NCBI GenBank assembly: GCA_902826945.1
Contig: CADEGS010000009.1
Span: 26,925 to 39,742, forward strand
Direction: 5' to 3'
From: an uncultured bacterium
Lineage (GTDB): Bacteria > Planctomycetota > UBA1135 > GCA-002686595
Length of the DNA: 12,818 nucleotides
Shown here: in pieces, positions 1 to 6,362 of the stretch
Layout: the number at the start of each line of letters is the position of its first letter
How positions within the stretch are numbered: the stretch's first letter is position 1
Translations under genes and position numbers: made by a program
Notes under the pieces: model-generated
Databases searched by the model: none
What the model saw: the letters and a program-made list of their open reading frames with translations, nothing else
Told to the model about the DNA's origin: nothing

Positions 1-1
1 G

Positions 2-376
2 AGCGTGCGCCTCGGCACGGGCTTCTCCGCGATCGCGAACCTCGACGCGGGGCTCTCGGTCTCGTGCGGCGAGGCGCTCGCTCATCTTCTCGCCGGCGGA
101 GAGAGCGCCTCGCTCCACCTGGGAGGAGGCGAGGACGCCTTCGGCGCGGTGAACGCAGGAGCGTCGGAAGGAGGGGCATTCCTCGGCGCGCACTGGAACG
201 ACGAGCTCTCCTCGGTCCTCGGCGCGAGCCAGAGGTGGGCCGGCCTGAGTGCGGGGGAGGACGAGGACGACGAGGAGGGCGAGCCGACGACCGCGATCGA
301 GCTCGCCCTCGACGAGGCCCGCCGTCCGGCCCTGCGCCTGCGGGACGGGGACCACTTGCTCTTCCACGCGCCCTGA
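2..376 (+). CDS. C-terminal fragment of an unrecognised protein (5' end outside window)
   Basis: The frame is already open at the left edge, so the gene begins before the window. The GTG at 5-7 is only an internal valine codon as far as can be seen. The visible part, about 124 residues, has strongly G/C-biased third codon positions, which supports real coding. It starts with Gly/Ala/Ser-rich sequence of beta-strand or small-residue character, contains a highly acidic run (EDEDDEEGE, around residues 84-92 of the fragment) and ends DGDHLLFHAP before a TGA. I do not recognise a family, and no signal peptide, membrane segment or motif can be judged from this tail. It converges on the histidine phosphatase gene with 26 bases between the stops; a short hairpin sits in the gap. 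Confidence 0.6.
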   Translation, partial: SVRLGTGFSAIANLDAGLSVSCGEALAHLLAGGESASLHLGGGEDAFGAVNAGASEGGAFLGAHWNDELSSVLGASQRWAGLSAGEDEDDEEGEPTTAIELALDEARRPALRLRDGDHLLFHAP

Positions 377-379
377 GCG

Positions 380-397
380 CGCCGGCGCGAGCCGGCG
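380..397. terminator. Short hairpin between converging genes
   Basis: CGCCGGC (380-386) and GCCGGCG (391-397) form a perfect 7-bp stem around a GCGA tetraloop on the plus strand. It lies between the stop of the left partial gene (376) and the stop of the phosphatase gene on the other strand (403). No T-tract follows on either strand, so it is not a classical intrinsic terminator. In such GC-rich DNA a 7-bp palindrome can occur by chance; the position is the main argument. Confidence 0.35.
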
Positions 398-402
398 GTG
401 CG

Positions 403-1056
403 TCAGTGTCCGGAGGCGGCGGAGCCGGGAGCGGGATCCTGCGCCGGCTCGCTCCGGTTCCAGGAGCGGATCACCGGCTCCTCGCGCTCGTGGCCGAGCA
501 CGGAGAGCGAAGCGGTGTCGAGCGCGAGGCTGCGTCCCGCGCGCGCCGGCAGCCCGATCCAGCGCGCGGCCAGGATGCGCAGCATGTGGCCGTGGCCGAA
601 CAGGATGGCCGCGCCCGGCGCCGCGCGCACGCGCGCGAGCACGCGGTCGGCGCGCTCGCCGACCGCCTCGGCGCTCTCGCCGCCGGGCAGCGTGCCGCTC
701 CAGACGCTCCAGCCGGGCTCCTCGCGGCGGATCTCGGCCGTGGTGCGGCCCTCGCGCGCGCCGTAGTCCCACTCGACCAGGAGCGGCTCGACCTGCGCCG
801 CGGCGCCCAGCCCGGCCAGGCGGCACGTCTCGCGCGCGCGCACGAGCGGGCTCACGAGCACCAGCGCGAAGCGCAGGCCGGCGAGGCGCCGCCCGAGCGC
901 TTCGGCCTGGCGCACGCCGGCCGGCGTGAGCGCGATGTCGCTGCGCCCGGTGTGGCGGCCGATCGCGCTCCATTCCGTCTGCCCGTGGCGCGCGAGCCAG
1001 ACCTCGCGTCGCGCGCTCTCGTCCTCGGCCGCGCTCGAGCGGGCGCGCTCGCTCAC
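403..1056 (-). CDS. Histidine phosphatase (phosphoglycerate mutase-like) family protein
   Basis: This 217-residue protein belongs to the histidine phosphatase superfamily, whose members form a phospho-histidine intermediate and act on small phosphorylated metabolites or on proteins. The signature RHGQTEW is at residues 23-29, with His24 as the expected nucleophile. SPLVRARET (69-77) supplies the second arginine, Glu95 in VEWDYGAREG is the likely acid, and His155 in FGHGH is the second catalytic histidine, so the active site looks complete. There is no signal peptide, so it is probably cytoplasmic. About 17 N-terminal and 20 C-terminal residues extend beyond the core. The GTG start (1054-1056) is chosen because it overlaps the stop of the upstream gene as GTGA and puts the RHG motif at the usual distance. 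The open frame extends upstream to 2121, but only as a shadow of the neighbouring gene. The overlap implies translational coupling. The substrate cannot be predicted. Confidence 0.9.
   Translation of the reverse strand: MSERARSSAAEDESARREVWLARHGQTEWSAIGRHTGRSDIALTPAGVRQAEALGRRLAGLRFALVLVSPLVRARETCRLAGLGAAAQVEPLLVEWDYGAREGRTTAEIRREEPGWSVWSGTLPGGESAEAVGERADRVLARVRAAPGAAILFGHGHMLRILAARWIGLPARAGRSLALDTASLSVLGHEREEPVIRSWNRSEPAQDPAPGSAASGH
1053..1056 (-). other. GTGA stop/start overlap (translational coupling site)
   Basis: On the minus strand the TGA of the 383-residue gene (1055-1053) shares bases with the GTG start of the phosphatase gene (1056-1054). Only a weak G-rich stretch precedes the GTG, so ribosomes finishing the first gene probably re-initiate here. 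Confidence 0.75.
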
Positions 1057-2204
1057 CGGCAACCCCGGTCGATCGGAGCCCGGCGCGCGGCGGCGCGCGT
1101 GCCCCGGCGCCCGCGCCCGAGCACGCGCGCGCGGAAGGCGCGCACGATCGGCAGCGCCTCGAGCCAGGGCGAGGCGTCGGCGCGGCGCGGGTCCACCGCG
1201 CTCGGGCGGCCGGCGAAGCCGTCCGGGATCTGCGAGTGCAGCTCGCCCGTCGCGGGGTCGACGAAGCAGTACTCGAAGCCGGGCAGGAAGATCTCGTCGT
1301 CGGCGGGGACGTGCAGCGCGCGCAGGCCGTAGGTCGTGAGCGCGCGCGTCGTCGCCTGCGGCGGGTTGAGCCACACGTGACGCGGCGTGACGACGAACTG
1401 GTACTGCACGAGGCGGTTCTGCGAGGCGAGGCGCAGCTTGCGCACCGAGCCGCCGTAGAGGCGGCTCGCGGTGCGCTGCTCGTCCAGCGCGCCGAGCGCC
1501 AGGTCGGGCGCGAAGCCGGGCGCGAACCACAGCGACTCCGGATCCCCGCGGCGCCGCAGGCGCGCCACCGGCCGGCCGCCGTTCAGGCGCGCGGCGCGCG
1601 CGGCGGCGCGGCGCGGGCGCGTGAAGTCGTCGTAGGGCTCGAGCCGGCCGGCCGGCGCGTTGCGCAGCACGAGCGTCACCGCCTCGTCGTCGCGCTCGGG
1701 CTCGCGCGCGCGACTGATCGCGTCCAGCGCGGCCTGCAGCTCGTAGGGCAGGTTGGTCGTGTCCTCGTCGCTCGTCAGGACGACGTGATCGCCCTCGCGC
1801 TCCTCCTTCACGGCGCCCTTGCCGATCCAGTCGTCGCCGTCGCAGCGGATCACGTGGCTCGCGACGCGCCAGAGCAGCGTCGAGTCCTTGTAGAAGAGCC
1901 GCGGCCAGAGACGGCGCGGCGCGCGGCCGCGCTCCTCGGGGGCGACGTGCACGACGAGGAAGTCGAGCCCTTCCTCGAAGCGCATGCCGCAGGCGTAGAA
2001 GCGCGTGTCGAAGAGGTCGACGCGGGCGTGCGGCGCGTAGCGCGCGGCGAAGGCCGCGGGACGCGCGCGCCCGCGCCCGGCGGGCAGGAGGCGCGCGCCG
2101 CCGGCGAGGAGCGCGCGCCATTCGGCCGCCACCTGCCGCGCGTCGCGCGGGTCGGGCGCGACGCTCGGCGCGAGGGGGGAGCGCGGGGCAGCGAGGTGGC
2201 TCAT
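1053..2204 (-). CDS. Conserved-looking protein of unknown function, 383 residues
   Basis: I cannot assign a named domain or function. The protein is 383 residues long, without signal peptide or obvious membrane helix, so it is probably cytoplasmic. The middle and C-terminal parts are rich in aromatic and polar motifs typical of a conserved soluble fold: LFYKDSTLLWRVASH (103-117), DDWIGKG (124-130), LYGGSVRKLRL (249-259), RHVWLNPPQATT (275-286) and QIPDGFAGRPS (325-335). It vaguely recalls uncharacterised proteins in planctomycetes and proteobacteria, but this is memory only. The first 50 residues and the last 25 (very Arg/Ala-rich) look poorly constrained. The ATG at 2202-2204 starts the protein; no clear Shine-Dalgarno precedes it. 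It is the first gene of a two-gene unit, its TGA overlapping the GTG of the phosphatase gene, so the two are probably made together. A shared metabolic step is possible but unproven. Confidence 0.8.
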   Translation of the reverse strand: MSHLAAPRSPLAPSVAPDPRDARQVAAEWRALLAGGARLLPAGRGRARPAAFAARYAPHARVDLFDTRFYACGMRFEEGLDFLVVHVAPEERGRAPRRLWPRLFYKDSTLLWRVASHVIRCDGDDWIGKGAVKEEREGDHVVLTSDEDTTNLPYELQAALDAISRAREPERDDEAVTLVLRNAPAGRLEPYDDFTRPRRAAARAARLNGGRPVARLRRRGDPESLWFAPGFAPDLALGALDEQRTASRLYGGSVRKLRLASQNRLVQYQFVVTPRHVWLNPPQATTRALTTYGLRALHVPADDEIFLPGFEYCFVDPATGELHSQIPDGFAGRPSAVDPRRADASPWLEALPIVRAFRARVLGRGRRGTRAAARRAPIDRGCR

Positions 2205-2329
2205 GCGGCGGAGGGGCGGACGACGGGGGCGCAGAGCCTAGTGCCTTTCGCCCCGCCGATCGCGCCCTCGTCGGGGAGCGGGATGCGGCCGTCGGCGCCG
2301 AGGGGATTCCCGCCGCCGCGCGCCTCGTC

Positions 2330-2335
2330 TAGAAT
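2330..2335 (+). promoter_or_regulatory. Possible -10 element for the BtrH-like gene
   Basis: TAGAAT matches the housekeeping -10 consensus TATAAT at five of six positions and is one of few AT-containing spots in the intergenic region. No good -35 hexamer was found at 16-18 bases upstream. If used, it gives a leader of about 180 bases containing the hairpin at 2447-2465. Confidence 0.3.
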
Positions 2336-2446
2336 CCCGGGCGAGGCGCCGACCCGCGCCCGACCCTCCCTCGGCTCCCACGCGGCCGACCCGGCGAGGG
2401 GAAAGGGGACCGCTGTCCTCGGGTCGCTTCTCGGTCTCTCGTTCCT

Positions 2447-2465
2447 GCTTCCCCCGCCGGGAAGC
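2447..2465 (+). other. Leader hairpin upstream of the BtrH-like gene
   Basis: GCTTCCC (2447-2453) and GGGAAGC (2459-2465) make a perfect 7-bp stem with a 5-base loop, ending 54 bases before the start codon. No T-tract follows on the plus strand. It may be a structural or mRNA-stability element in the leader; no riboswitch class was recognised. Confidence 0.35.
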
Positions 2466-2519
2466 CGCGGCTCGCGTGGGGGGCTCCGGTCGTCCCGGCG
2501 CGCCGAAGAGGATCGAGCC

Positions 2520-3830
2520 ATGACCAAGCAGAAGCAGCTCAAGCGCCTCGTGCGCCAGCGGATGGAGAAGACGGGCGAGCGCTACGCGGCCGCCCGACGT
2601 CACGTGGTCGGGGCGACCGCCCCGCCCGAGCGGCCCGCGGGCCCCGAGCGCTTCCACCGGCCCGGGAGCGTGCCGGCCACCACCGCGCTCTGCGTCCTGT
2701 GGGCCGCGGCGGGCGTCGAGGGGGCGCTGGGGACGACGCTCGACGAGCCGCTCGCGCTCGTCGTCGCGGGCGGCGTCGGGGCGGGCATGTTCGCCTTCCA
2801 CTACGAGGAGGCGTGCGTGTCCACGTTCTTCGTCGCCGGCCGCCACCTGTGGCAGGACGACCTGGGCTACCTGGTGCGCGCCTGCGAGCGCGCAGGCCTC
2901 GCGCCGCGCGTGTCCGAGACGGGCGGGGCGGCGAAGGCGCGGCGCGAGCTCGACCAGGCGCTCGCCGCCGGGCGGCCGGCGGTGGCCTGGGTGGACCACG
3001 CGCACCTGCCGCACCGCGCCGCGCCGGCGTCGTGGAGCGGCGGCGGCTACCACGTCGTCCCGGTCTACCGCGCGGACGAGGAGAGCGTCACCTACGGCGA
3101 CCTCACCGACGCGCCGATCACGTGCTCGCGCGAGGCGTTCGAGACGGCGCGCGCGCGCATCGCGAAGCAGAAGAACCGCGTGCTCGCGCTCGAGCCCGCC
3201 GGCCGCGTCCCGGCGCCCTCGAAGCTCGTGCGCGAGGGCCTCGCCGCCTGCGTCGAGGGCCTGACCAAGGCGCGCATGAAGAACTTCACGCTGCGCTCGT
3301 TCCGCGACTGGGCCGACGCGCTGTCGGGATCGACGGCGAAGAGCGGCTGGCAGCGCGTCTTCCCGCGCGGGCGCGCGCTGTGGCAGGCGCTGACGAGCGT
3401 GCACGACTTCGTCGAGCACTACGGCACCGGCGGGGGGCTCGTGCGGCCGCTCTTCGCCGAGGGGCTCGCGCGCGCGGCCGAGATCCTCGGCGACGATCCC
3501 TGGCGCGGGCTGGCCGAGCGCTACGCCGCGCTCGGGCGCGGCTGGAGCGACCTGGCCGACGCCGCGCTGCCCGACGACGTGCCGCTCCTGCGGCGCGCGA
3601 AGGAGCTGGCGGCGGAGCGCTCGGAGCTCGTGCTGGCCGGCGAGCCCGACGGTCCGGAGCGCATCCGCGCGATCTGGACCGAGCTCGCCCGCCTGGGCGA
3701 CGAGGCGGCGGCGGACTTCCCGCTCGACGAGGCGCGCTGCGAGGCGCTGCGCGCCGACCTGCAGGCGCGCCTGCGCGTCCTGTGCGACGGCGAGGAAGCG
3801 GCCCTGGCCGCGCTGCGCGCCGCGCTCTGA
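2520..3830 (+). CDS. BtrH N-terminal-like / DUF4872-like protein
   Basis: This 436-residue cytoplasmic protein resembles the two-domain BtrH_N plus DUF4872 architecture. BtrH from butirosin biosynthesis transfers an aminoacyl side chain from a carrier protein; most relatives are uncharacterised. Residues 1-30 form a basic helix (LKRLVRQRMEKTGERYAAARR). Residues about 45-225 match the BtrH_N pattern: VPATTALCVLWAAAGV (51-66), a glycine-rich turn followed by FAFHYEE (about 84-97), RHLWQDDL (108-115), a GRPAVAWVD strand (151-159), GGYHVVPVYRADEESVTYGD (175-194) with His178 and Asp194 as likely active-site partners, and KNRVLAL (218-224). The helical remainder (230-436) corresponds to DUF4872. 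Where BtrH proteins usually have His-Cys, this one reads Val-Pro (51-52); the nearest cysteine is Cys58. The ATG at 2520 has AGAGGA seven bases upstream. No carrier protein, aminoglycoside or peptide biosynthesis gene lies beside it. Family call is good; activity is unknown. Confidence 0.8.
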   Translation: MTKQKQLKRLVRQRMEKTGERYAAARRHVVGATAPPERPAGPERFHRPGSVPATTALCVLWAAAGVEGALGTTLDEPLALVVAGGVGAGMFAFHYEEACVSTFFVAGRHLWQDDLGYLVRACERAGLAPRVSETGGAAKARRELDQALAAGRPAVAWVDHAHLPHRAAPASWSGGGYHVVPVYRADEESVTYGDLTDAPITCSREAFETARARIAKQKNRVLALEPAGRVPAPSKLVREGLAACVEGLTKARMKNFTLRSFRDWADALSGSTAKSGWQRVFPRGRALWQALTSVHDFVEHYGTGGGLVRPLFAEGLARAAEILGDDPWRGLAERYAALGRGWSDLADAALPDDVPLLRRAKELAAERSELVLAGEPDGPERIRAIWTELARLGDEAAADFPLDEARCEALRADLQARLRVLCDGEEAALAALRAAL

Positions 3831-3847
3831 GCGCGGCCCGGAAACGA

Positions 3848-3886
3848 GCGCGCCCCCGCGCCGCGTCGAGCGGTGCGGGGGCGCGC
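3848..3886. terminator. Strong bidirectional hairpin between converging genes
   Basis: GCGCGCCCCCGC (3848-3859) and GCGGGGGCGCGC (3875-3886) are a perfect 12-bp inverted repeat. It extends inward through one G-T wobble (3860/3874) to about 17 pairs with a 5-base loop (3865-3869). It lies 17 bases after the stop of the BtrH-like gene and 18 bases after the stop of the converging secreted-protein gene. On the minus strand a short TCGTTT follows; on the plus strand only CCCTTCGCTC. It probably stops transcription from both sides. Confidence 0.7.
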
Positions 3887-3904
3887 CCTTCGCTCAGGTC
3901 CGGG

Positions 3905-5569
3905 TCACTCGCAGGGAGCGATCGAGTCGCCGATGCGCACCGCGAGGCCGTCGGAGAACTCCCACACGTTGAACACCGCGCCGCCGCCGGGGTTGACGCC
4001 CAGGGCCTGGAAGTTCACGGTCAGGCCCTCGAGCGCCATGTCCGCGGGCACCGGCAGCGAGTACGTCGCGTAGCCGGAGCCGTCCACCACGGTGGAGGCG
4101 AACCCGTACAGGTCGTCCAGCGTGCCGGGCATCCACAGCGTGCAGCTCCCGAGCCCGATCGCGCCGCTGCCGACCGCGTTCGAGGCCGCCAGCGCGTTGA
4201 CCTGGCCGGGGACGTTGCCGCCGCTGCGCAGCTGGAACGTGGCGTTGCCGAGCGCGGCGCGCGCCGGCGTGCCGGCCGCGAAGAGGGTCGGGGGCGTCCC
4301 GTCCATGCTGCAGCCCGCGCCGGTGTAGACGTTGTACAGGCGCACGGGCGCCTGGATGCTGACGCCGACCGAGTCGGCGCCGGGGCCCGCGTCGGCCTGC
4401 GTCAGGCTCGTGCCGGCGAAGGCCGCCTCGGCGTCGGAGTCGAACCAGAAGTTGAAGATCGAGTTCCAGCGCAGCGCGTTCTCGGTCGAGTCGTCGCGGA
4501 AGACGAGCTCGGCGCCGCCGGACTCGATCGACATGCTCCAGTCGTTCATGCCGTCGTCGTCGATGTCCTGGAAGCCGGCGTTCAGGACCCGGGCTCCGGG
4601 GCAGAGCGGGATGCGCAGCTCGCGGAAGCCGCGCTTGTTGTCGCGGTTGTGGACGGCGATCTCGTAGTGGAGGAGCCCGTCGGTCGGCCCGCTCGTGCGC
4701 ACGGCCACGTAGGCGCGGCCGTCGTCGTCACCGTTCGAGTTCGAGTCGACCTTCGCCCCCGACCAGCGGAAGAGCACCGACCCGGCCGCCAGCGTGCCGC
4801 TCTCGTTCAGGTTCCAGTTCGAGCCGTTCCACACCGGGGTGAACGGGCGCGTGCCGAGGTTGTCGTTGCGCTTCGAGTCGCCTTCGGTCGCGACGACGTA
4901 CTGCGCCTGGTAGTAGAAGTTGCCGCCGGCGTTCAGGTCCGAGTCCTTCAGGTGGATGCGGTTGCCGACCGGGCCCAGGTTGTTCGCCTGCGTCTGGGAG
5001 AACGTGCGCAGCCCGTTGCAGTCGCCGGGGGGCATGAGCCCGCCCGTGCCCAGGTCGAAGAAGGAGCAGACCGGATCCCAGGTGCCCAGCCACGGGTCGA
5101 TCTCGTCGGGCGGACCGAGCCAGAAGTTGTCGGCGTTGTTGCTGATGCCGTAGGTGTCCGAGCAGCCGATGCCGAGGAACGTGCCCGAGGCGCCGCCCGG
5201 GGGCGTGCAGGGCGTGCACTGGCTGCTCGTCAGCGCGAAGAAGCCGTGCTTCACCCACGAGCGGTCGGAGATCTGCTCGATCCGGCCGTCGTGCTCGCGC
5301 GCGACGAGGAACGCGATGAACGGGTGCTGGGGGTTCATCGCCGCGAACCACGGGACGACGTCCCCCTGGTTGCACACGGTCGTGCTCATGGCGGCCGCGG
5401 TCGTCCCGTTCGGGAAGACGCCGGACCGACCCACCGCGTCGAGCTCGCCCAGGATCCCGAGCTTGACGTTGATCGAGGGATCCTCGTTGGCCTGGGCCAG
5501 GGCGGCGGAGGGGAGCGCCGCGGCCGCGAGGAGGACGAGGGAGAGGCGACGCGTACAGGCTCGTTTCAT
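3905..5569 (-). CDS. Secreted Cys-rich modular protein (planctomycete-type)
   Basis: This 554-residue exported protein has a clear signal peptide: basic MKRACTRR, a hydrophobic core and likely cleavage near ALAQA (residues 23-27). The mature part has ten cysteines, an even number that fits disulfide bonding outside the cytoplasm. An N-terminal module (about 30-200) contains ISDRSWVKHGFFAL (100-113) and FLGIGCSDTYG (131-141), a pattern I associate with uncharacterised exported planctomycete proteins. Two acidic loops, VDSNSNGDDDG (274-284) and DIDDDGMND (335-343), resemble calcium-binding DxDxDG repeats. The end (about 415-554: YTGAGC, SCTLW, repeated hydrophobic strands) resembles the C-terminal beta domain shared by many planctomycete surface proteins. 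No catalytic residues stand out, so a structural, adhesive or surface-binding role is a guess. The ATG at 5569 is chosen because it opens the signal peptide; no Shine-Dalgarno is seen. It follows the lipoprotein gene after 135 bases and may have its own promoter. Confidence 0.85.
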   Translation of the reverse strand: MKRACTRRLSLVLLAAAALPSAALAQANEDPSINVKLGILGELDAVGRSGVFPNGTTAAAMSTTVCNQGDVVPWFAAMNPQHPFIAFLVAREHDGRIEQISDRSWVKHGFFALTSSQCTPCTPPGGASGTFLGIGCSDTYGISNNADNFWLGPPDEIDPWLGTWDPVCSFFDLGTGGLMPPGDCNGLRTFSQTQANNLGPVGNRIHLKDSDLNAGGNFYYQAQYVVATEGDSKRNDNLGTRPFTPVWNGSNWNLNESGTLAAGSVLFRWSGAKVDSNSNGDDDGRAYVAVRTSGPTDGLLHYEIAVHNRDNKRGFRELRIPLCPGARVLNAGFQDIDDDGMNDWSMSIESGGAELVFRDDSTENALRWNSIFNFWFDSDAEAAFAGTSLTQADAGPGADSVGVSIQAPVRLYNVYTGAGCSMDGTPPTLFAAGTPARAALGNATFQLRSGGNVPGQVNALAASNAVGSGAIGLGSCTLWMPGTLDDLYGFASTVVDGSGYATYSLPVPADMALEGLTVNFQALGVNPGGGAVFNVWEFSDGLAVRIGDSIAPCE

Positions 5570-5618
5570 CGTTCGGAGGGGGCTTCGGGATCCGGAAGAA
5601 ATGGAAGGAGGGGGCCTC

Positions 5619-5627
5619 AGAATAGCA
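5619..5627 (-). promoter_or_regulatory. Possible extended -10 promoter for the secreted protein gene
   Basis: On the minus strand the sequence reads TGC-TATTCT, an extended -10 (TGn plus a hexamer matching TATAAT at four of six). It is a small AT-containing island in very GC-rich DNA, about 50 bases before the ATG at 5569. No -35 is clear, which is common for extended -10 promoters. Eight of its nine bases equal the TGCTATGCT element before the hydrolase gene. Confidence 0.35.
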
Positions 5628-5643
5628 GCCTGGACGGCCCGTT

Positions 5644-5688
5644 GGGGCCGGGGGTTCCGTCCCAGTCCGGCCCTTACGTCCCGGCCCC
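5644..5688 (-). terminator. Possible hairpin after the lipoprotein gene
   Basis: GGGGCCGGG (5644-5652) and CCCGGCCCC (5680-5688) form a perfect 9-bp inverted repeat with a 27-base loop, starting 16 bases past the lipoprotein stop on the minus strand. No T-tract follows, and the loop is long, so termination would be partial at best. It may separate the signalling unit from the secreted-protein gene. Confidence 0.3.
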
Positions 5689-5704
5689 CCCCTGCGCGCG
5701 CCGG

Positions 5705-6325
5705 CTAGCCGCCCCCCTGGACCTCGACCCGCGTGAGCCAGTCGTGCCTGTAGGCGTAGAGGAACGAGCGCGCGGGCGCCGTCCCCGTGCCCGCCACGTC
5801 CTCGATCCCCGAGGCCTGGGTCGGCGCGGGGTTCGGATCCTGCACCTTCGAGAGGGACAGCTGGGCGGGCTGGCCCTGGGAGTCGTAGACGTCGGCGCTC
5901 GCGATCGTCCAGCCTCCGCCGCCGCCCTTCGTGTACTGGATGCGCATCGTCCACGCCGCCGCGTTCGCGGGCACCTCCACCGCCTTGCCGTTCTCGTCGA
6001 TGACCTTCAGGGGCTGGTCCTTCTTCCCGGCGAGATCGAGCAGCGCGAACGTGATCGTTTGCGTCTCCGTCATGTCGAACTGCTGCGACGCGCCTCCGAA
6101 GACGAGCACGCGCTGCTTCGGCGGCAGGCCGACCGGCGTGCAGTCGAGCAGGTTGCTCCTCCAGTTGTTGACGTGGACGATCACGTCGTGCCCGAGCGGG
6201 TCGAAGCCGCGCGGGAAGGGCTCGCCCAGGGGGATGTCGGGGATCGGCTTCACGCCTCTCCCGAACCCGGGCGAGGCGCACGCGGCGAGGAGAGCGAGCA
6301 GACACGGCGGGAACAGCCACTTCAT
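5705..6325 (-). CDS. Small lipoprotein of unknown function
   Basis: This 206-residue protein begins with a type II signal peptide: MKWLFPPCLLALLAAC, with lipobox LAAC and the lipidated cysteine at residue 16. The residue after it is alanine, which does not suggest inner-membrane retention by the usual Asp rule. The mature part is polar with beta-like segments (HDVIVHVNNWRSNLLDC, QRVLVFGGASQQFDMTET, ITFALLDL, WTMRIQYTKGGGGGWTIASADVYD) and ends LTRVEVQGGG. I recognise no family. The ATG has a strong Shine-Dalgarno, AAAGGAG, seven bases upstream (6333-6339). The gene begins 37 bases after the kinase stop on the same strand, so it is probably co-transcribed with the sigma factor and kinase. That position suggests a role in sensing or in anchoring a ligand for the kinase's outside domain, but this is inference. 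Confidence 0.85.
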   Translation of the reverse strand: MKWLFPPCLLALLAACASPGFGRGVKPIPDIPLGEPFPRGFDPLGHDVIVHVNNWRSNLLDCTPVGLPPKQRVLVFGGASQQFDMTETQTITFALLDLAGKKDQPLKVIDENGKAVEVPANAAAWTMRIQYTKGGGGGWTIASADVYDSQGQPAQLSLSKVQDPNPAPTQASGIEDVAGTGTAPARSFLYAYRHDWLTRVEVQGGG

Positions 6326-6332
6326 GGGTCTT

Positions 6333-6339
6333 CTCCTTT
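6333..6339 (-). promoter_or_regulatory. Strong Shine-Dalgarno site of the lipoprotein gene
   Basis: AAAGGAG on the minus strand lies seven bases before the ATG at 6325. It is the clearest ribosome binding site in the window, where several genes have none. It indicates that this gene is translated independently of the kinase, probably at a higher rate. Confidence 0.75.
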
Positions 6340-6362
6340 GAGGTTCGTCGGGATGATCGCGC

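Larger units (their letters stand above)
2205..2519. other. 315-base divergent intergenic region and leader
   Basis: The two flanking genes point away from each other, so promoters for both should lie here. Visible elements are a TAGAAT -10-like hexamer on the plus strand (2330-2335), a pyrimidine-rich stretch around 2425-2458, a perfect 7-bp hairpin (2447-2465) and a Shine-Dalgarno-like AGAGGA (2507-2512) seven bases before the ATG at 2520. CCCACGCG (2377-2384) and CGCGTGGG (2473-2480) form an 8-bp inverted pair that could close a larger leader structure. No convincing gene is present; a minus-strand open frame through it is discussed under rejected items. Confidence 0.6.

Noticed and set aside
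64..1332. Long plus-strand open frames across the phosphatase and 383-residue genes, and similar long frames elsewhere.
   Set aside because: Their translations are Arg/Ala/Pro/Gly-rich without domains and lie opposite genes with clear motifs; they are shadows caused by high GC.
2201..2542. Minus-strand open frame of 113 codons through the divergent region, ending in an ATGA overlap with the 383-residue gene.
   Set aside because: It would overlap the start of the BtrH-like gene on the other strand, has no ribosome site, and its Arg/Pro/Gly-rich product looks like a GC-rich shadow. The last 45 codons are G/C-ending and the ATGA overlap is tempting, but long open frames are expected by chance at this base composition.
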